Assembly: GCA_039915945.1 (NCBI GenBank)
Contig: JBDSMH010000056.1
Coordinates: 57,157-121,156, forward strand
Length of the DNA stretch: 64,000 bases
Origin: DATLFA01 sp039915945
GTDB taxonomy: Bacteria > Actinomycetota > Acidimicrobiia > Acidimicrobiales > WLNW01
Reading direction: 5' to 3'
Shown here: one piece after another, positions 42,597-51,844 of the stretch
Layout of the letters: each line of letters opens with the position of its first letter
Position numbering within the stretch: the stretch's first letter is position 1
Made by a program: the position numbers and the translations under genes
Notes under the pieces: model-generated
Database searches by the model: none
Told to the model about the DNA's origin: nothing
The model's input: the letters and a program-made list of their open reading frames with translations, nothing else

Positions 42597-43541
42597 ATGT
42601 TCGACGACATCGTGATCGGTGATGCTCTGCCGACCTTTTCGCGCGAGACCCATTTTTCCAGCTGGAATCGCTACGCCGCCGTCAATGACGAGTTCATCGA
42701 CGTGCACATGAGCAAAGAGGCCGCTCAAGCTGCGGGTCAGGCCGACGTCTTCGGCATGGGCAACCTGCGCGTCGCGTATGCCCATGCGATGTTGCACGAC
42801 TGGGTGGGCAACCGCGGCGACATCACACAATTCGCCTGCCAGTTCCGCCAGCTCAATTTTCTCGGCGATGTTCTCGACATACACGCGAGCGTCACCGGCA
42901 AAGCGCGCGTCGACGGCCACATGTTGGTCGACGTCGCGCTCGGTGTCACCAACCAAAATGGTGAAGAGACCATGCCCGGCAGCGCGCAGCTCGTGCTGTT
43001 CGGCGATCACGCCGCGATGCCGGCAACACCGCCACGACCCGAGATCGCGACGCGCGAGCCCGGTGTGCATCTCGACGCGGACACCATCTCGTGGTTGGGA
43101 CGCCCACTCGAGCCATTGAACTCGTATCCCATCGACGCCAACGACATTCGCCGGTGGGCGCTCACCTCTTACTATCCCGAGCCCGCGCCGCGCGACCTCA
43201 CCGAGATCGCCGAGGCAACGGCCGGCCCTTGGCACGAGTTGGTGGCGCTCCGAGACTTCAACCCGTTCGCCTGGAATCAGGCATTCCGGCCCGACATCTA
43301 TCCGTGGATGCGCGGCATGGGCACCGAACCCGGTCGGCGCGGACTCAACGGCGGGCAAAAGTCGTGGTACTTCGCGCCGATGCGCGTCGGTGACGTCATC
43401 ACCAACAACGTCATGCTGATCGACGCCTTCGAAAAGGAAGGACGCATGGGCACCATGCTCTTCCTCGTCGACGAATCACGCTGGACCAACCAACGCGACG
43501 AGCTGGTTCGCATCGGCCAGCGCACGAGCATCTACTACTAG
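42597..43541 (+). CDS. MaoC-type/FAS1-like dehydratase fusion protein
   Basis: About 314 residues with two hot-dog folds. The first (about 3-135) is a MaoC-like domain, HFSSWNRYAAVNDEFIDVHMSKEAAQAAG, where IDVHMS takes the place of the usual PxHxD, and CQFRQLNFLGDVLDIHASVTG. The second (about 160-310) resembles the MaoC_dehydrat_N/FAS1 domain: WYFAPMRVGDVITNNVMLID and MLFLVDESRWTNQRDELV. It is probably a hydratase for an enoyl-CoA. GTG 42591 would add two residues. It is the first gene of a five-gene operon. Confidence 0.75.
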   Translation: MFDDIVIGDALPTFSRETHFSSWNRYAAVNDEFIDVHMSKEAAQAAGQADVFGMGNLRVAYAHAMLHDWVGNRGDITQFACQFRQLNFLGDVLDIHASVTGKARVDGHMLVDVALGVTNQNGEETMPGSAQLVLFGDHAAMPATPPRPEIATREPGVHLDADTISWLGRPLEPLNSYPIDANDIRRWALTSYYPEPAPRDLTEIAEATAGPWHELVALRDFNPFAWNQAFRPDIYPWMRGMGTEPGRRGLNGGQKSWYFAPMRVGDVITNNVMLIDAFEKEGRMGTMLFLVDESRWTNQRDELVRIGQRTSIYY

Positions 43542-43550
43542 AGACCGACC

Positions 43551-44342
43551 ATGACCGAACCTCCCATCGTCGATCTCGGAGCAGGGATCTTCGCGCTGCA
43601 CGATCCGCACCCCGGCCACGAGCGCGACTTCAACCGCTACTACGAACGTGACCATATGTACGCGGCGGCCATCCTGGCTCCGTGGACCATTGCGGGCACC
43701 CGCTTCGTCGCGACCGCCGATCTCAAACGATTGCGCTATCCCGCGGACGGTCCGTTCGGGCCGATTCAAGAGGGCTCGTACCTGACGATGTATTGGATCG
43801 TGGCCGGCAAACTCGACGAGCAACAGGCGTGGGTCAGCGAGCAGATGAAACTGCTCAACGCCGCCGGCCGCACGTTCGATCAACGGTCCGTGCAAACGGC
43901 GACCAGTTACGACTACCTCGGATCATGGCGCCGTGAACCCGACGGCGTGCCGCCGTTCCAGGCGCTCGATCGCCGCTACGCGAGCGTCGTGTGGGCCGTC
44001 GTCGAACGAACCGGTGACGAGTCCGTCGCCGAACTCGCGCAGTGGTTGGCCGATGACTTCCTGCCGGCGCACTTTGCGTCGTCGCCGGTCGCGCTGGCAC
44101 CCATGTTCACGCCGCGGGCCAAAGAGCCGTGGTGGCCGGCAGCCGCGCCCGAGGTACCCGGTGTCGGCGAGCGCGTCTTCATCACGTTCTTTCTCGAAGA
44201 CGATGTGCGCCAGGCCTGGCCCCAACACTTCGCCGGCCTCGGGGACAAACTGACCGCCACCGGCCGCTGCCGCACCTTGATGGTCGCACCGTTCATCCCG
44301 ACCGTCCCTGGCACCGATACCTATACCGACCAACTGTTCTGA
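43551..44342 (+). CDS. Conserved hypothetical protein, possible EthD-like barrel
   Basis: The 263-residue protein has no function I can assign. The opening FALHDPHPGHERDFNRYYERDHMYAAAIL and the later VVWAVVERTGDESVAELAQWLADDFLP suggest two ferredoxin-like alpha/beta halves, as in dimeric EthD-type barrels. The repeated pattern of charged helix then beta strand supports that. It is nine bases after the MaoC-fusion gene and 14 before the extradiol dioxygenase, so it probably works in the same pathway, as an isomerase or accessory protein. Confidence 0.6.
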   Translation: MTEPPIVDLGAGIFALHDPHPGHERDFNRYYERDHMYAAAILAPWTIAGTRFVATADLKRLRYPADGPFGPIQEGSYLTMYWIVAGKLDEQQAWVSEQMKLLNAAGRTFDQRSVQTATSYDYLGSWRREPDGVPPFQALDRRYASVVWAVVERTGDESVAELAQWLADDFLPAHFASSPVALAPMFTPRAKEPWWPAAAPEVPGVGERVFITFFLEDDVRQAWPQHFAGLGDKLTATGRCRTLMVAPFIPTVPGTDTYTDQLF

Positions 44343-44356
44343 CCTAGGAGGCATCA

Positions 44357-45265
44357 ATGGAGATGCGTGGACTCGGCTATCTCGGCATCGGAACGCGCGA
44401 TGTCGCAGCATGGCGCTCGCTCATGGTCGATGTGCTCGGAGTCGGCGAATCCGCCGGGCCTCCCGGGTCCAACGGCGACACGCTCTATCTCAAGATGGAC
44501 GACCGCACGTGGCGCATCGCCGTGCACCCGGGCGAGGACGAACAGTGCTCCTACGCGGGATGGGAGGTGCCGAGCGAAGAAGAGTTCGACGACGCGGTCG
44601 CGCACTTGCAGCGGTCGGGCGTCAAGGTGCGGCCCGGCACCGACGCGCTCCGCGCCGTACGCGGCGTGCAGGACGTCGCGCAATTCGACGACCCTTTTGG
44701 GAACCATCACGAGTTGTTCTACGGCCCGATGGTCGACGAGTTCCTGTTCGATCCGCCCAACGGTGGCTCGGGCTTCGTGACCGACGGTGTCGGTCTCGGC
44801 CACGCGCTCTACGTCGTGCCTTCATGCAACGATGCGACCGACTTCTTCGGTCGGGTCATGGGCTTTCGGGTCACCGACAAATTCTCGTGGGGGCCGAACG
44901 GCGCCGTCTTCATGCGCTCCACAGCCCGTCACCACAGCCTTGCGTACATCGACCTACCCATCCCCGGCGGGCCAGGGCTCAACCACTTCATGATCGAGGC
45001 GAAGACGCTCGAGGACGTCGGTCGCGCCTATGACCGTGCGATGGATGCGCGGGTCAACATCGTCAACTCATTGGGTCAACACAGCAACGACCCGATGCTC
45101 TCGTTCTACGTGCAGGGCCCGTCGGGGTTCAACGTCGAGCTCGGTTGGAAGGGCTTGATGGTCGACGATTCGAACTGGACCGTGCGCACGTACACCGGCC
45201 GCGGCGAGATGTGGGGCCACCGCGGCATGTTCATGGACAGCATCGCCGACGCCAAGGTCGACTGA
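44357..45265 (+). CDS. Type I extradiol ring-cleavage dioxygenase (BphC/HsaC-like)
   Basis: The 302-residue enzyme cleaves catechol-type rings next to the diol. Two VOC domains are seen; the second holds the Fe(II) ligands His149 (GLGHALYVV), His210 (GLNHFMIEA) and Glu261 (FNVELGW), with the catalytic His193 (HHSLAYIDLP), His242 and Tyr251 (QHSNDPMLSFY). Every key residue of BphC-type enzymes is there, so it should be active. A canonical TAGGAGG lies before the ATG. The substrate may be a substituted catechol; neighbouring genes do not decide. Confidence 0.93.
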   Translation: MEMRGLGYLGIGTRDVAAWRSLMVDVLGVGESAGPPGSNGDTLYLKMDDRTWRIAVHPGEDEQCSYAGWEVPSEEEFDDAVAHLQRSGVKVRPGTDALRAVRGVQDVAQFDDPFGNHHELFYGPMVDEFLFDPPNGGSGFVTDGVGLGHALYVVPSCNDATDFFGRVMGFRVTDKFSWGPNGAVFMRSTARHHSLAYIDLPIPGGPGLNHFMIEAKTLEDVGRAYDRAMDARVNIVNSLGQHSNDPMLSFYVQGPSGFNVELGWKGLMVDDSNWTVRTYTGRGEMWGHRGMFMDSIADAKVD

Positions 45266-45273
45266 CCGCCACG

Positions 45274-46269
45274 ATGCACGTCGTCATATTGGGAGCCGGG
45301 GGGCTCGGCTGCGTGATCGGCGCGTGCCTTGTCGAGAACGGCGTCGACGTTTCGCTCGTCGCGCGGCCACAACATGTCGAGGCCATCCGTCGCGACGGCC
45401 TGCAGATCTCCGGTCTTCGCGGCGATCGCAGCGTGCCGATGCACGCCGTCACCGACGCACGCGAAGTCGAGGGATCGATCGACTATCTCATCTTGCTGAC
45501 CAAGACCCGCGGCACCGACGTCGCCCTCGGCTCTGCGGCATCGCTGCGCGAACGCACCGCGGTCGCGCTGTCGCTGCAGAATTCGGTCACCAAAGACGAT
45601 CGCCTCGCCGAATGGATCGGTGCCGACCGTGTGCTCGGCGCGACCACGGTCGAAGCAGGCACAATGGTGGGGCCCGGGCAGGTCCGTCACACGGCAACCG
45701 CGCCGACGTCGTTCTACTTCGGCGAGCTCGACGGTAGAGAGTCGACACGAGCGCAGATACTCGCCGACGCCTTCACCAAAGCGGGCATGGGCGCGCAGGC
45801 CACGACCGACATCCGCCAGGCCGAATGGGAGAAGTTGCTGCAGATCTCGGTCGTCGCCGGGTTCTCCGCCTCGACGCTCGGCTTTCGCCAAGGCTCCGCG
45901 TTCGCGCACGGCATCGCCACTCGCAGCGGTGCCGAGCACTACGTCACGATCGCCACCGAACTGCTCGCGGTGTATCGGGCGATGGGCTTCGAGCCGCGTG
46001 ACTTCTTCGCCCCGTTCTCACAGTTCCGCGCGCTCGCTGGCGCGACGTTCGACGAGGCGGTCGACAACGCGCACTCGCTCGGCACCACGATGGTCGCCAA
46101 CGGCATCATTGGGCGGCCGTCGCTCCACGAGGACATCGTGCAGGGCCGGCCGACCGAGGTCGAAGACGGGCTCGGCACCTATCTCGCGGCCGCCGATCGG
46201 TATCGAGTAGCCGTGCCCACCGCCCGCGGCGCCTATCGTGTGATCAAGACGCTGGAGGCCCTGCAATGA
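45274..46269 (+). CDS. Ketopantoate reductase family oxidoreductase
   Basis: The 331-residue NAD(P)H reductase begins VVILGAGGLGCVIGACLVENG and has QAEWEKLLQISVVAGFSAS, with the catalytic Lys, and RALAGATFDEAVDNAHSLG in the C-terminal helical domain. It resembles the protein at 24256 but is longer. Standing between an extradiol dioxygenase and a class II aldolase, it likely reduces an aliphatic keto acid from ring cleavage rather than ketopantoate. It lies eight bases after the dioxygenase gene, and its stop overlaps the aldolase start. Confidence 0.83.
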   Translation: MHVVILGAGGLGCVIGACLVENGVDVSLVARPQHVEAIRRDGLQISGLRGDRSVPMHAVTDAREVEGSIDYLILLTKTRGTDVALGSAASLRERTAVALSLQNSVTKDDRLAEWIGADRVLGATTVEAGTMVGPGQVRHTATAPTSFYFGELDGRESTRAQILADAFTKAGMGAQATTDIRQAEWEKLLQISVVAGFSASTLGFRQGSAFAHGIATRSGAEHYVTIATELLAVYRAMGFEPRDFFAPFSQFRALAGATFDEAVDNAHSLGTTMVANGIIGRPSLHEDIVQGRPTEVEDGLGTYLAAADRYRVAVPTARGAYRVIKTLEALQ

Positions 46270-46997
46270 CGTACCGGGTTTCGACCGACGCGCTACTTCC
46301 CCCCATGACGCCGCAACTCGAGGTCGTGCTGCTGGCCCGCACCCTGTGGCGCGAGGGCTACGACGATCATCTCGCCGGGCACATCACCCACAAGCAACCC
46401 GACGGCACGTTCTACACCAACCCCTGGTTCTTGTTGTGGGACGAGTTCACACCCGACGACGTCGTTCGCATCGACATCGACGGCAACGTGCTCGAAGGCC
46501 GCTGGCCCGCGGCCCCCGGCGTCAAGTTGCATCTCGAGTTGCACAAGCTGCGCCACGACGTCGACGTGGCCGTGCACAACCATCCACGTTTCGCGACGCT
46601 GTGGGCCAACGCCCGCCGCATCCCACCGTGCCTCGATCAGACGTCAGGTCTCGGCGGCGGCAAAGTCGAGATCGTCAACGAATACGACGGCACGGTGGCC
46701 GATGCCGACAAGGCCCGCATCGCGGCCAAGGCCATCGGCGACGCCGATATCGCACTGCTGGCCGGCCACGGCTTGTTCGTTACCGGATGCGACATCGCCG
46801 AGGCGCACCTGCGTTGCGTCGCGTTCGAGCAACGCTGCCGCGAGGCCTACCAAGTCGAACAGATCGGTACCGGCATCGAGCTCGCACCCGATGTGCTCGA
46901 CACGCTCGGCAAAGCCAAGTTCGATGGCTTTTGGGAGGCGATGGCTCGTCGCGAGCTGCGCCTCGATCCGTCACTGATGGCGTTCGTCGCGACCTGA
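46266..46997 (+). CDS. Class II aldolase/adducin family protein
   Basis: The 243-residue zinc-dependent enzyme shows the AraD/FucA pattern: TLWREGYDDHLAGHITHK, VAVHNHPRFATLW (zinc histidines, about 100-112), LLAGHGLFVTGCDIAEAHLR with a third His (about 162). It may cleave or decarboxylate a hydroxy-keto acid formed downstream of ring cleavage. ATGA overlap with the preceding reductase gene. It ends overlapping the convergent CoxL-like gene by 27 bases. Confidence 0.85.
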   Translation: MTYRVSTDALLPPMTPQLEVVLLARTLWREGYDDHLAGHITHKQPDGTFYTNPWFLLWDEFTPDDVVRIDIDGNVLEGRWPAAPGVKLHLELHKLRHDVDVAVHNHPRFATLWANARRIPPCLDQTSGLGGGKVEIVNEYDGTVADADKARIAAKAIGDADIALLAGHGLFVTGCDIAEAHLRCVAFEQRCREAYQVEQIGTGIELAPDVLDTLGKAKFDGFWEAMARRELRLDPSLMAFVAT

Positions 46998-49208
46998 CAA
47001 AGCCCGCCACACCCGTTCGGGAGTCAACGGGGTATCGACCTCGGTGCCGAGCGCGTCGCACACCGCGTTGCGCACCGCCGCCACTGCACCGATCGTGCCC
47101 GATTCGCCGATGCCCTTTGCCCCGAGAGGGTTGGCCGGTGTGGGCGTCTCGATCGAGTGCAGCGTGAACGACGGCAACTCGGCCGCCGACACGATGGCGT
47201 AGTCGGTGAAGTTGGTCGTCAGTGGTTGGCCATCGTCGTCGAAGACAACGCCTTCGTAGAGCGCCTCGGCGATCCCCTGCGCGAGCCCACCGTGCAACTG
47301 CCCGTCGGCGATCACCGGATTGATGATGGTGCCGGCATCGTCGACCGCGACGAGTTGCACCACCCGCGCGTCACCGGTCTCGTCGTCGATCTCGACGACC
47401 GCCAGGTGGGCACCGAAGGGAAACGTCATCGAACCGGTGAACATCGTTGTCTCGCCCAGCGCGAGGTTGTCGCCCTCGCGGGCAACAGTCCACCAATCGA
47501 TCACCTGCGCCGGCGTGCCGACGACATGAAAGACCCCCCGCGTGGAATCGAGCACGACATCGGCCACGTCGGCCTCGAGCAGCGCGGCGGCGACCGGCAA
47601 GGCTTTGTTCACGAGTGCGTCGCACGCCTGCTTGACCGCCGAGCCGGCGAGTTGCACCGAGCGCGATGCATACGTGCCCAGCCCCATCGGCACTTGGTCC
47701 GTGTCACCGCTCAGTACATCGACGTCGTCCATCGCGATGCCGAGCAACTCGCTCGCGATCATCGACCACGTGGTGACGTGGCCCTGACCATGCGGTGACG
47801 ATCCGGTACGCACGACGACCCGGCGGCGATCACCGTGCACGGTGACGGTGCCGAACTCCATACCCGGCCCCGCCGCGGTCGACTCGACATAGACCGCCAC
47901 GCCGATGCCGAGGCGACGACGATCGCCTGCCGCGCGCCGACGTTGCTGTTCTCGCCGCAGCGCGTCATAGTCCGCGACACGCACCAGTTCGTCCAACGCT
48001 CGCGCGTAGTCGCCGGTGTCGTAGACCGTGCCGACCGGTGTCGTGTACGGAAACGCGTCGCGGGCAACCAGGTTGCGCCGCCGCAATTCGATGGGATCGA
48101 GATCGATCGCGCGCGCGAACACATCGACGGCTCGCTCGATGGCACCGGTTGCCTCGGGACGTCCGCTGCCCCGATATGCGGACACCGGCGTCGTCGCGGA
48201 GAACATCGCGCGTGCGGTCGCCCTCGCTCGCGCGATCGCGTAGACGCCCGTCGTCATGCGCACGGTTGCTTCGGGCGCATACGCGCCGAGGCTGGCGTAG
48301 GCGCCGGCGTCCTGTTCGATCTCGAGAAGGTACGCGAGCAACGTGCCGTCACTCGTTCCCCCCAACGTCACGCGGTGCCGTTGGCCGCGCCCGTGGTGCA
48401 TCGCCATCATGCTCTCGGTGCGGGTCTCGCTCCAGCGTGCCGGTCGACCGATACGGCGCGCCACCCACGCCGTCACCACGTCTTCGGGGTAGTTGCTGAA
48501 CTTCGGCCCGAAACCCCCACCGACATCGGGCGCGATCACGCGGACCGTCGTGGGGTCGAGCCCGAAGATCGCCTGCAATCCCATCTTGACCGCATGGGGT
48601 GCCTGCACGCTGACCCAATGGTGCAACCGGCCCGCGTCGTCCCACGCCGACGCGGCCGATCGCGTCTCGAGCGGACAAGCCGCCATGCGCTGGTGCACCA
48701 GTTCGGACGTGACGACGACATCGCACCCGGCGAACAGGCCATCGAGCGGGTCGCCCACTTCGTAGCTCGCCGCGAGATCAGAATCACGCCCGGAGAAGAG
48801 CAGCGCATCGCGATCGCACGGCGCGTAGTCAACCGTCACGTGCTCGGCGGCATCGACCGCGGCCGCCATCGACTCGGCCGCGATCACCGCGACCGGTTCG
48901 CCTACATAGCGCACGCTGTCGCGCGCCAACAGTCGAGCGGAGAGCGCCGGGTCGAAGCGCGGCAGCACCGGCGGCATGTCGCCGACGTCGAGATCACGAG
49001 CGGTGAACACCGCGCGCACGCCCGGTTGGCCGAGCGCCGCGGCGACGTCGATGGCGACGATGGTTGCGTGGGGCTGCGTCGATCGGACGAAGTGGAGATG
49101 CACGCAATCGTCGAGCAGCGCGTCACGAACGTCGGCGACGTAGGTGCCTCCGGCCGTCAGGAACCGTGGATCTTCTCGCCGGAGGACGCGTTGGCCGAGT
49201 ATGCGCAC
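46971..49208 (-). CDS. Xanthine dehydrogenase/CoxL-type molybdopterin-binding subunit
   Basis: The 745-residue large subunit binds Mo-molybdopterin and oxidises an aldehyde, hydroxylated heteroaromatic or similar compound. It begins GQRVLRREDPRFLTAGGTYVAD, has the Mo-site loops DVGGGFGPKFSNYPEDVV and AYRGSGRPEATGAIE (not the AYRCSFR of CO dehydrogenase), QGHVTTWSMIASELLG and the base Glu in LGAKGIGESGTIG. The small [2Fe-2S] and FAD subunits are absent from the window, so it may borrow partners. GTG 49208 has TAGTGT seven bases upstream. Confidence 0.9.
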   Translation of the reverse strand: MRILGQRVLRREDPRFLTAGGTYVADVRDALLDDCVHLHFVRSTQPHATIVAIDVAAALGQPGVRAVFTARDLDVGDMPPVLPRFDPALSARLLARDSVRYVGEPVAVIAAESMAAAVDAAEHVTVDYAPCDRDALLFSGRDSDLAASYEVGDPLDGLFAGCDVVVTSELVHQRMAACPLETRSAASAWDDAGRLHHWVSVQAPHAVKMGLQAIFGLDPTTVRVIAPDVGGGFGPKFSNYPEDVVTAWVARRIGRPARWSETRTESMMAMHHGRGQRHRVTLGGTSDGTLLAYLLEIEQDAGAYASLGAYAPEATVRMTTGVYAIARARATARAMFSATTPVSAYRGSGRPEATGAIERAVDVFARAIDLDPIELRRRNLVARDAFPYTTPVGTVYDTGDYARALDELVRVADYDALRREQQRRRAAGDRRRLGIGVAVYVESTAAGPGMEFGTVTVHGDRRRVVVRTGSSPHGQGHVTTWSMIASELLGIAMDDVDVLSGDTDQVPMGLGTYASRSVQLAGSAVKQACDALVNKALPVAAALLEADVADVVLDSTRGVFHVVGTPAQVIDWWTVAREGDNLALGETTMFTGSMTFPFGAHLAVVEIDDETGDARVVQLVAVDDAGTIINPVIADGQLHGGLAQGIAEALYEGVVFDDDGQPLTTNFTDYAIVSAAELPSFTLHSIETPTPANPLGAKGIGESGTIGAVAAVRNAVCDALGTEVDTPLTPERVWRALSGRDERHQ

Positions 49209-49215
49209 CGGCCGA

Positions 49216-49221
49216 ACACTA
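49216..49221 (-). promoter_or_regulatory. -10 hexamer (leaderless) of CoxL-like gene
   Basis: TAGTGT on the minus strand ends 7 nt before GTG 49208. It is the same hexamer and spacing as at the SDR gene (37148-37153). Confidence 0.5.
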
Positions 49222-49312
49222 GATCTTGTCCCACCAGGTCGCAGTTGCTAACTTCGTCTCGTTCTCGTCCGACGATACGAGCGAGGACACGTCGGCGAAC
49301 GGGGGTACGACG

Positions 49313-50206
49313 ATGACGATGTACCTGCACCGTGTAGGCGCCGTATCCAATCCCAAGCGCCATACTTGGGAGCCCGCCGCGTGCGCGCTCTATGCCGTCG
49401 CGGTCGGCGCCGGTGTCGACGACATCGGTTTCACGCTCGATACCTACGACGGACGCGACCAACTCGTCTATCCGACGTTCGTGCTCTCGGGAGTGCTGGC
49501 CGCAGAGTCGATGTCGTGGCCCGATCCGTGCTTCCAGACCGGCGACTACTCGCCGCACGAGTTGGTGCTCGGTGAACAGGGCATCGTCTTCCACGCGCCG
49601 ATCCCGGCACGCGGCGACGTCAACGTGACGACGAAGGTTGCGGCGATCTACGACAAAGGCTCGGGTGCACTGGTCGTGCTCGACAGCCTCGCCCGCGACA
49701 ACACCACGGGTCAGCCGATGTTCACCGCGTCGACCGGAGTGTTCGTCACCGGCCACGGGTCATTTGGCGGCGAGCGCGGTCCGGCCAACGCGTTGCGCAC
49801 GAACCCGCCCGACCGGCGGCCCGACGCATCGTCGTGGTCAGAGACGTCGCGTGTGCAGACGCTGATCTATCGCTATGCCGGCAACGACCGCAATCCCATC
49901 CACGCCGACCGCGACGTCGCGTGGAAGGCGGGATACCGCGAGCCGATCCTCATGGGTCAGAACACCATTGGCTTCGCGTGCCGTGCGCTCGTGCACGAAT
50001 TGGGTGACGGCGACCCGACGCGGTTGAAGTCGATCGGCGGCCGGTTCGCCGCCGCGGGCTACAACGGCGACATCCTCGTCACCGAGATGTGGCACGGTCG
50101 CGACCTCGGTCGCGACGAACGCGGTCACGACGTGGTGATGTTCCGGGTGCTGAACCAGCGACGCGAGGTGCTCGTCGATCGCGGTCGAGCCACGATTGCC
50201 CCCTGA
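49313..50206 (+). CDS. MaoC family 2-enoyl-CoA hydratase (double hot-dog)
   Basis: The 297-residue protein is a two-domain hydratase: an N-terminal hot dog (LDTYDGRDQLVYPTFVLSGVLA) and a C-terminal catalytic one with hydratase-2 motif YRYAGNDRNPIHADRDVAWKAGYREPILMGQN (about 189-220), where Asp and His are the catalytic pair. It should hydrate medium or long enoyl-CoA to R-3-hydroxyacyl-CoA. ATG 49313 follows GGGGGTACG; the frame extends upstream to 49226 without coding character. It pairs with the following CoA ligase. Confidence 0.88.
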   Translation: MTMYLHRVGAVSNPKRHTWEPAACALYAVAVGAGVDDIGFTLDTYDGRDQLVYPTFVLSGVLAAESMSWPDPCFQTGDYSPHELVLGEQGIVFHAPIPARGDVNVTTKVAAIYDKGSGALVVLDSLARDNTTGQPMFTASTGVFVTGHGSFGGERGPANALRTNPPDRRPDASSWSETSRVQTLIYRYAGNDRNPIHADRDVAWKAGYREPILMGQNTIGFACRALVHELGDGDPTRLKSIGGRFAAAGYNGDILVTEMWHGRDLGRDERGHDVVMFRVLNQRREVLVDRGRATIAP

Positions 50207-50214
50207 GACTGCCG

Positions 50215-51750
50215 ATGCTCGACAGCAAGCCACAACTTTGGGCGATGATCGAAGCGCGAGCGGCGCTGTCGCCCCACAAGGTGCTCGTCGTCGACGACAA
50301 CGACCGCTCCCTCACCTTCGGCGACTATCGCAACCAAGCCGAGCGCGTCGCCGCGCATCTCCACACACTGCTAGTGCACGCGGAGACACGCGTCGCCTGG
50401 CAATTGCCGACGTGGATCGAATCGATGGTGCTCGTCGGCGCGCTCGCTCGACTCGGTGTCACGCAGATCCCGATGCTGCCGATCTATCGCGAGCGCGAGG
50501 TTGGCTTCATCTTGCGCCAAACCGAGCCTCACGTATTCATCGTGCCGGGAGTGTGGCGGGGCTTCGACTACCGGTCGCTCGCCGACCAAGTGGCGGCCGA
50601 GTTGCCCAACCCCTGTGTCGTCATCACTGCCGACCGATCGCTCCCCGAAGCCGACCCCGCGCACTTGCCCCCGCCGCCGCCGACGGTCGATGACCCCACA
50701 CGGTGGGTCTTCTACACGTCGGGCACGACCGGTGATCCAAAAGGCGCGCTGCACAGCGACGCCGCGATCCTCGCCGGCGCAGCCGGTGTCATCGACTCGT
50801 ACGCCATCACCGAGCACGACCGGTACCCCATCGTGTTTCCCTTCACCCATGTCGGCGGCATCGGCATGCTCTTCATCCAACTCGCCACCGGTTGCGGCGC
50901 GATCGCGGTCGAGCAGTTCGATGCCGAGCGGACCCCGCCGATCCTCGCGAAGCACGGCCTCACCATCGCCGCCGGCGGCACGCCGCTGGCACTCGTCTAT
51001 CTGCAACAACAACGCAAGCACCCGGACACGCCGCTGTTCCCCGAGGTGCGCTTCGCCATGACCGGCGCGGCCACCACTCCACCGGGTCTGCATGCCGAGC
51101 TTCGTCGCGAACTCGGCGGCACCGGTGCCCTCGCGTGTTACGGCCTCACCGAGGCGCCGTTTCTCACCGTGAACTCCTCAACGGATACCGACGAGCAGCG
51201 CTCGCAGACCGTCGGGCGCCCCATCGGTGGCGCCGTGCTGCGCGTCGTCGACGCCGACGGACAGCTGTGCCGGCCCGGCGAGAGCGGCGAGGTGCGGGCC
51301 AAAGGGCCGCAGATCTGCCGCGGGTATCTCGATTCGACCCGCAACGCCGACGCGTTCGACCACGACGGATGGTTCCGTACCGGTGACCTCGGCCGGCTCG
51401 ACGAGAACGGGTTTCTGACCATCACCGGTCGGCTCAAGGACATCATCATTCGCAAAGGCGAGAACATCGCGGCGAAGGAGATCGAGGACATCCTCTACGA
51501 GCATCCCGCGATCGCGGACATCGCCGTCATCGGTCTACCCGACGATCTGCTCGGCGAAAGATGCTGCGCGGTTGTCGTGCTCCGCGACGGGGCGACGCTC
51601 GGCTTGCCCGAGATCGTTTCGTACTGCCGCGACGCCGGGCTGGCCATGCAAAAAATCCCGGAGCAACTCGAGCTCGTTCCCGAGCTACCCCGCAACGCCA
51701 GCGGCAAAGTGCTGAAGTTCAAACTGCAAGAAAGCTTCGCCGCGAACTGA
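50215..51750 (+). CDS. AMP-dependent acyl-CoA synthetase/ligase
   Basis: The 511-residue adenylate-forming ligase makes acyl-CoA from a carboxylic acid. Motifs: WVFYTSGTTGDPKGALHS (P-loop, about 163-180), ACYGLTEAPFLT near 304, the WFRTGDLGRLDENGFLTITGR stretch (about 385-405) and GENIAAKEIEDIL, ending in the Lys of NASGKVLKFKL. The neighbours (MaoC hydratase upstream, thiolase and SDR nearby) suggest it activates an organic acid for beta-oxidation. It starts 8 bases after the hydratase stop. Confidence 0.93.
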   Translation: MLDSKPQLWAMIEARAALSPHKVLVVDDNDRSLTFGDYRNQAERVAAHLHTLLVHAETRVAWQLPTWIESMVLVGALARLGVTQIPMLPIYREREVGFILRQTEPHVFIVPGVWRGFDYRSLADQVAAELPNPCVVITADRSLPEADPAHLPPPPPTVDDPTRWVFYTSGTTGDPKGALHSDAAILAGAAGVIDSYAITEHDRYPIVFPFTHVGGIGMLFIQLATGCGAIAVEQFDAERTPPILAKHGLTIAAGGTPLALVYLQQQRKHPDTPLFPEVRFAMTGAATTPPGLHAELRRELGGTGALACYGLTEAPFLTVNSSTDTDEQRSQTVGRPIGGAVLRVVDADGQLCRPGESGEVRAKGPQICRGYLDSTRNADAFDHDGWFRTGDLGRLDENGFLTITGRLKDIIIRKGENIAAKEIEDILYEHPAIADIAVIGLPDDLLGERCCAVVVLRDGATLGLPEIVSYCRDAGLAMQKIPEQLELVPELPRNASGKVLKFKLQESFAAN

Positions 51751-51754
51751 CGCC

Positions 51755-51815
51755 GCTGCGCCGCGGAACGATGGCCTGCATGGGGCAATGTTCCGTCGTC
51801 GTTCCGCGGCGCAGC
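51755..51815 (+). terminator. Bidirectional hairpin terminator candidate between convergent genes
   Basis: GCTGCGCCGCGGAACGA (51755-51771) pairs perfectly with TCGTTCCGCGGCGCAGC (51799-51815); with two G-U pairs the stem grows to 21 pairs (51755-51775, 51795-51815) around a 19-base loop. There is no long U tract, so Rho-independent ending is not assured. Confidence 0.55.
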
Positions 51816-51844
51816 CGCCCCCGCGTTGCGGCGCAGCCGCACAA

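Noticed and set aside
47835..49316. 493-codon plus-strand frame
   Set aside because: It is antisense to the CoxL-like gene, which has clear molybdoenzyme motifs.
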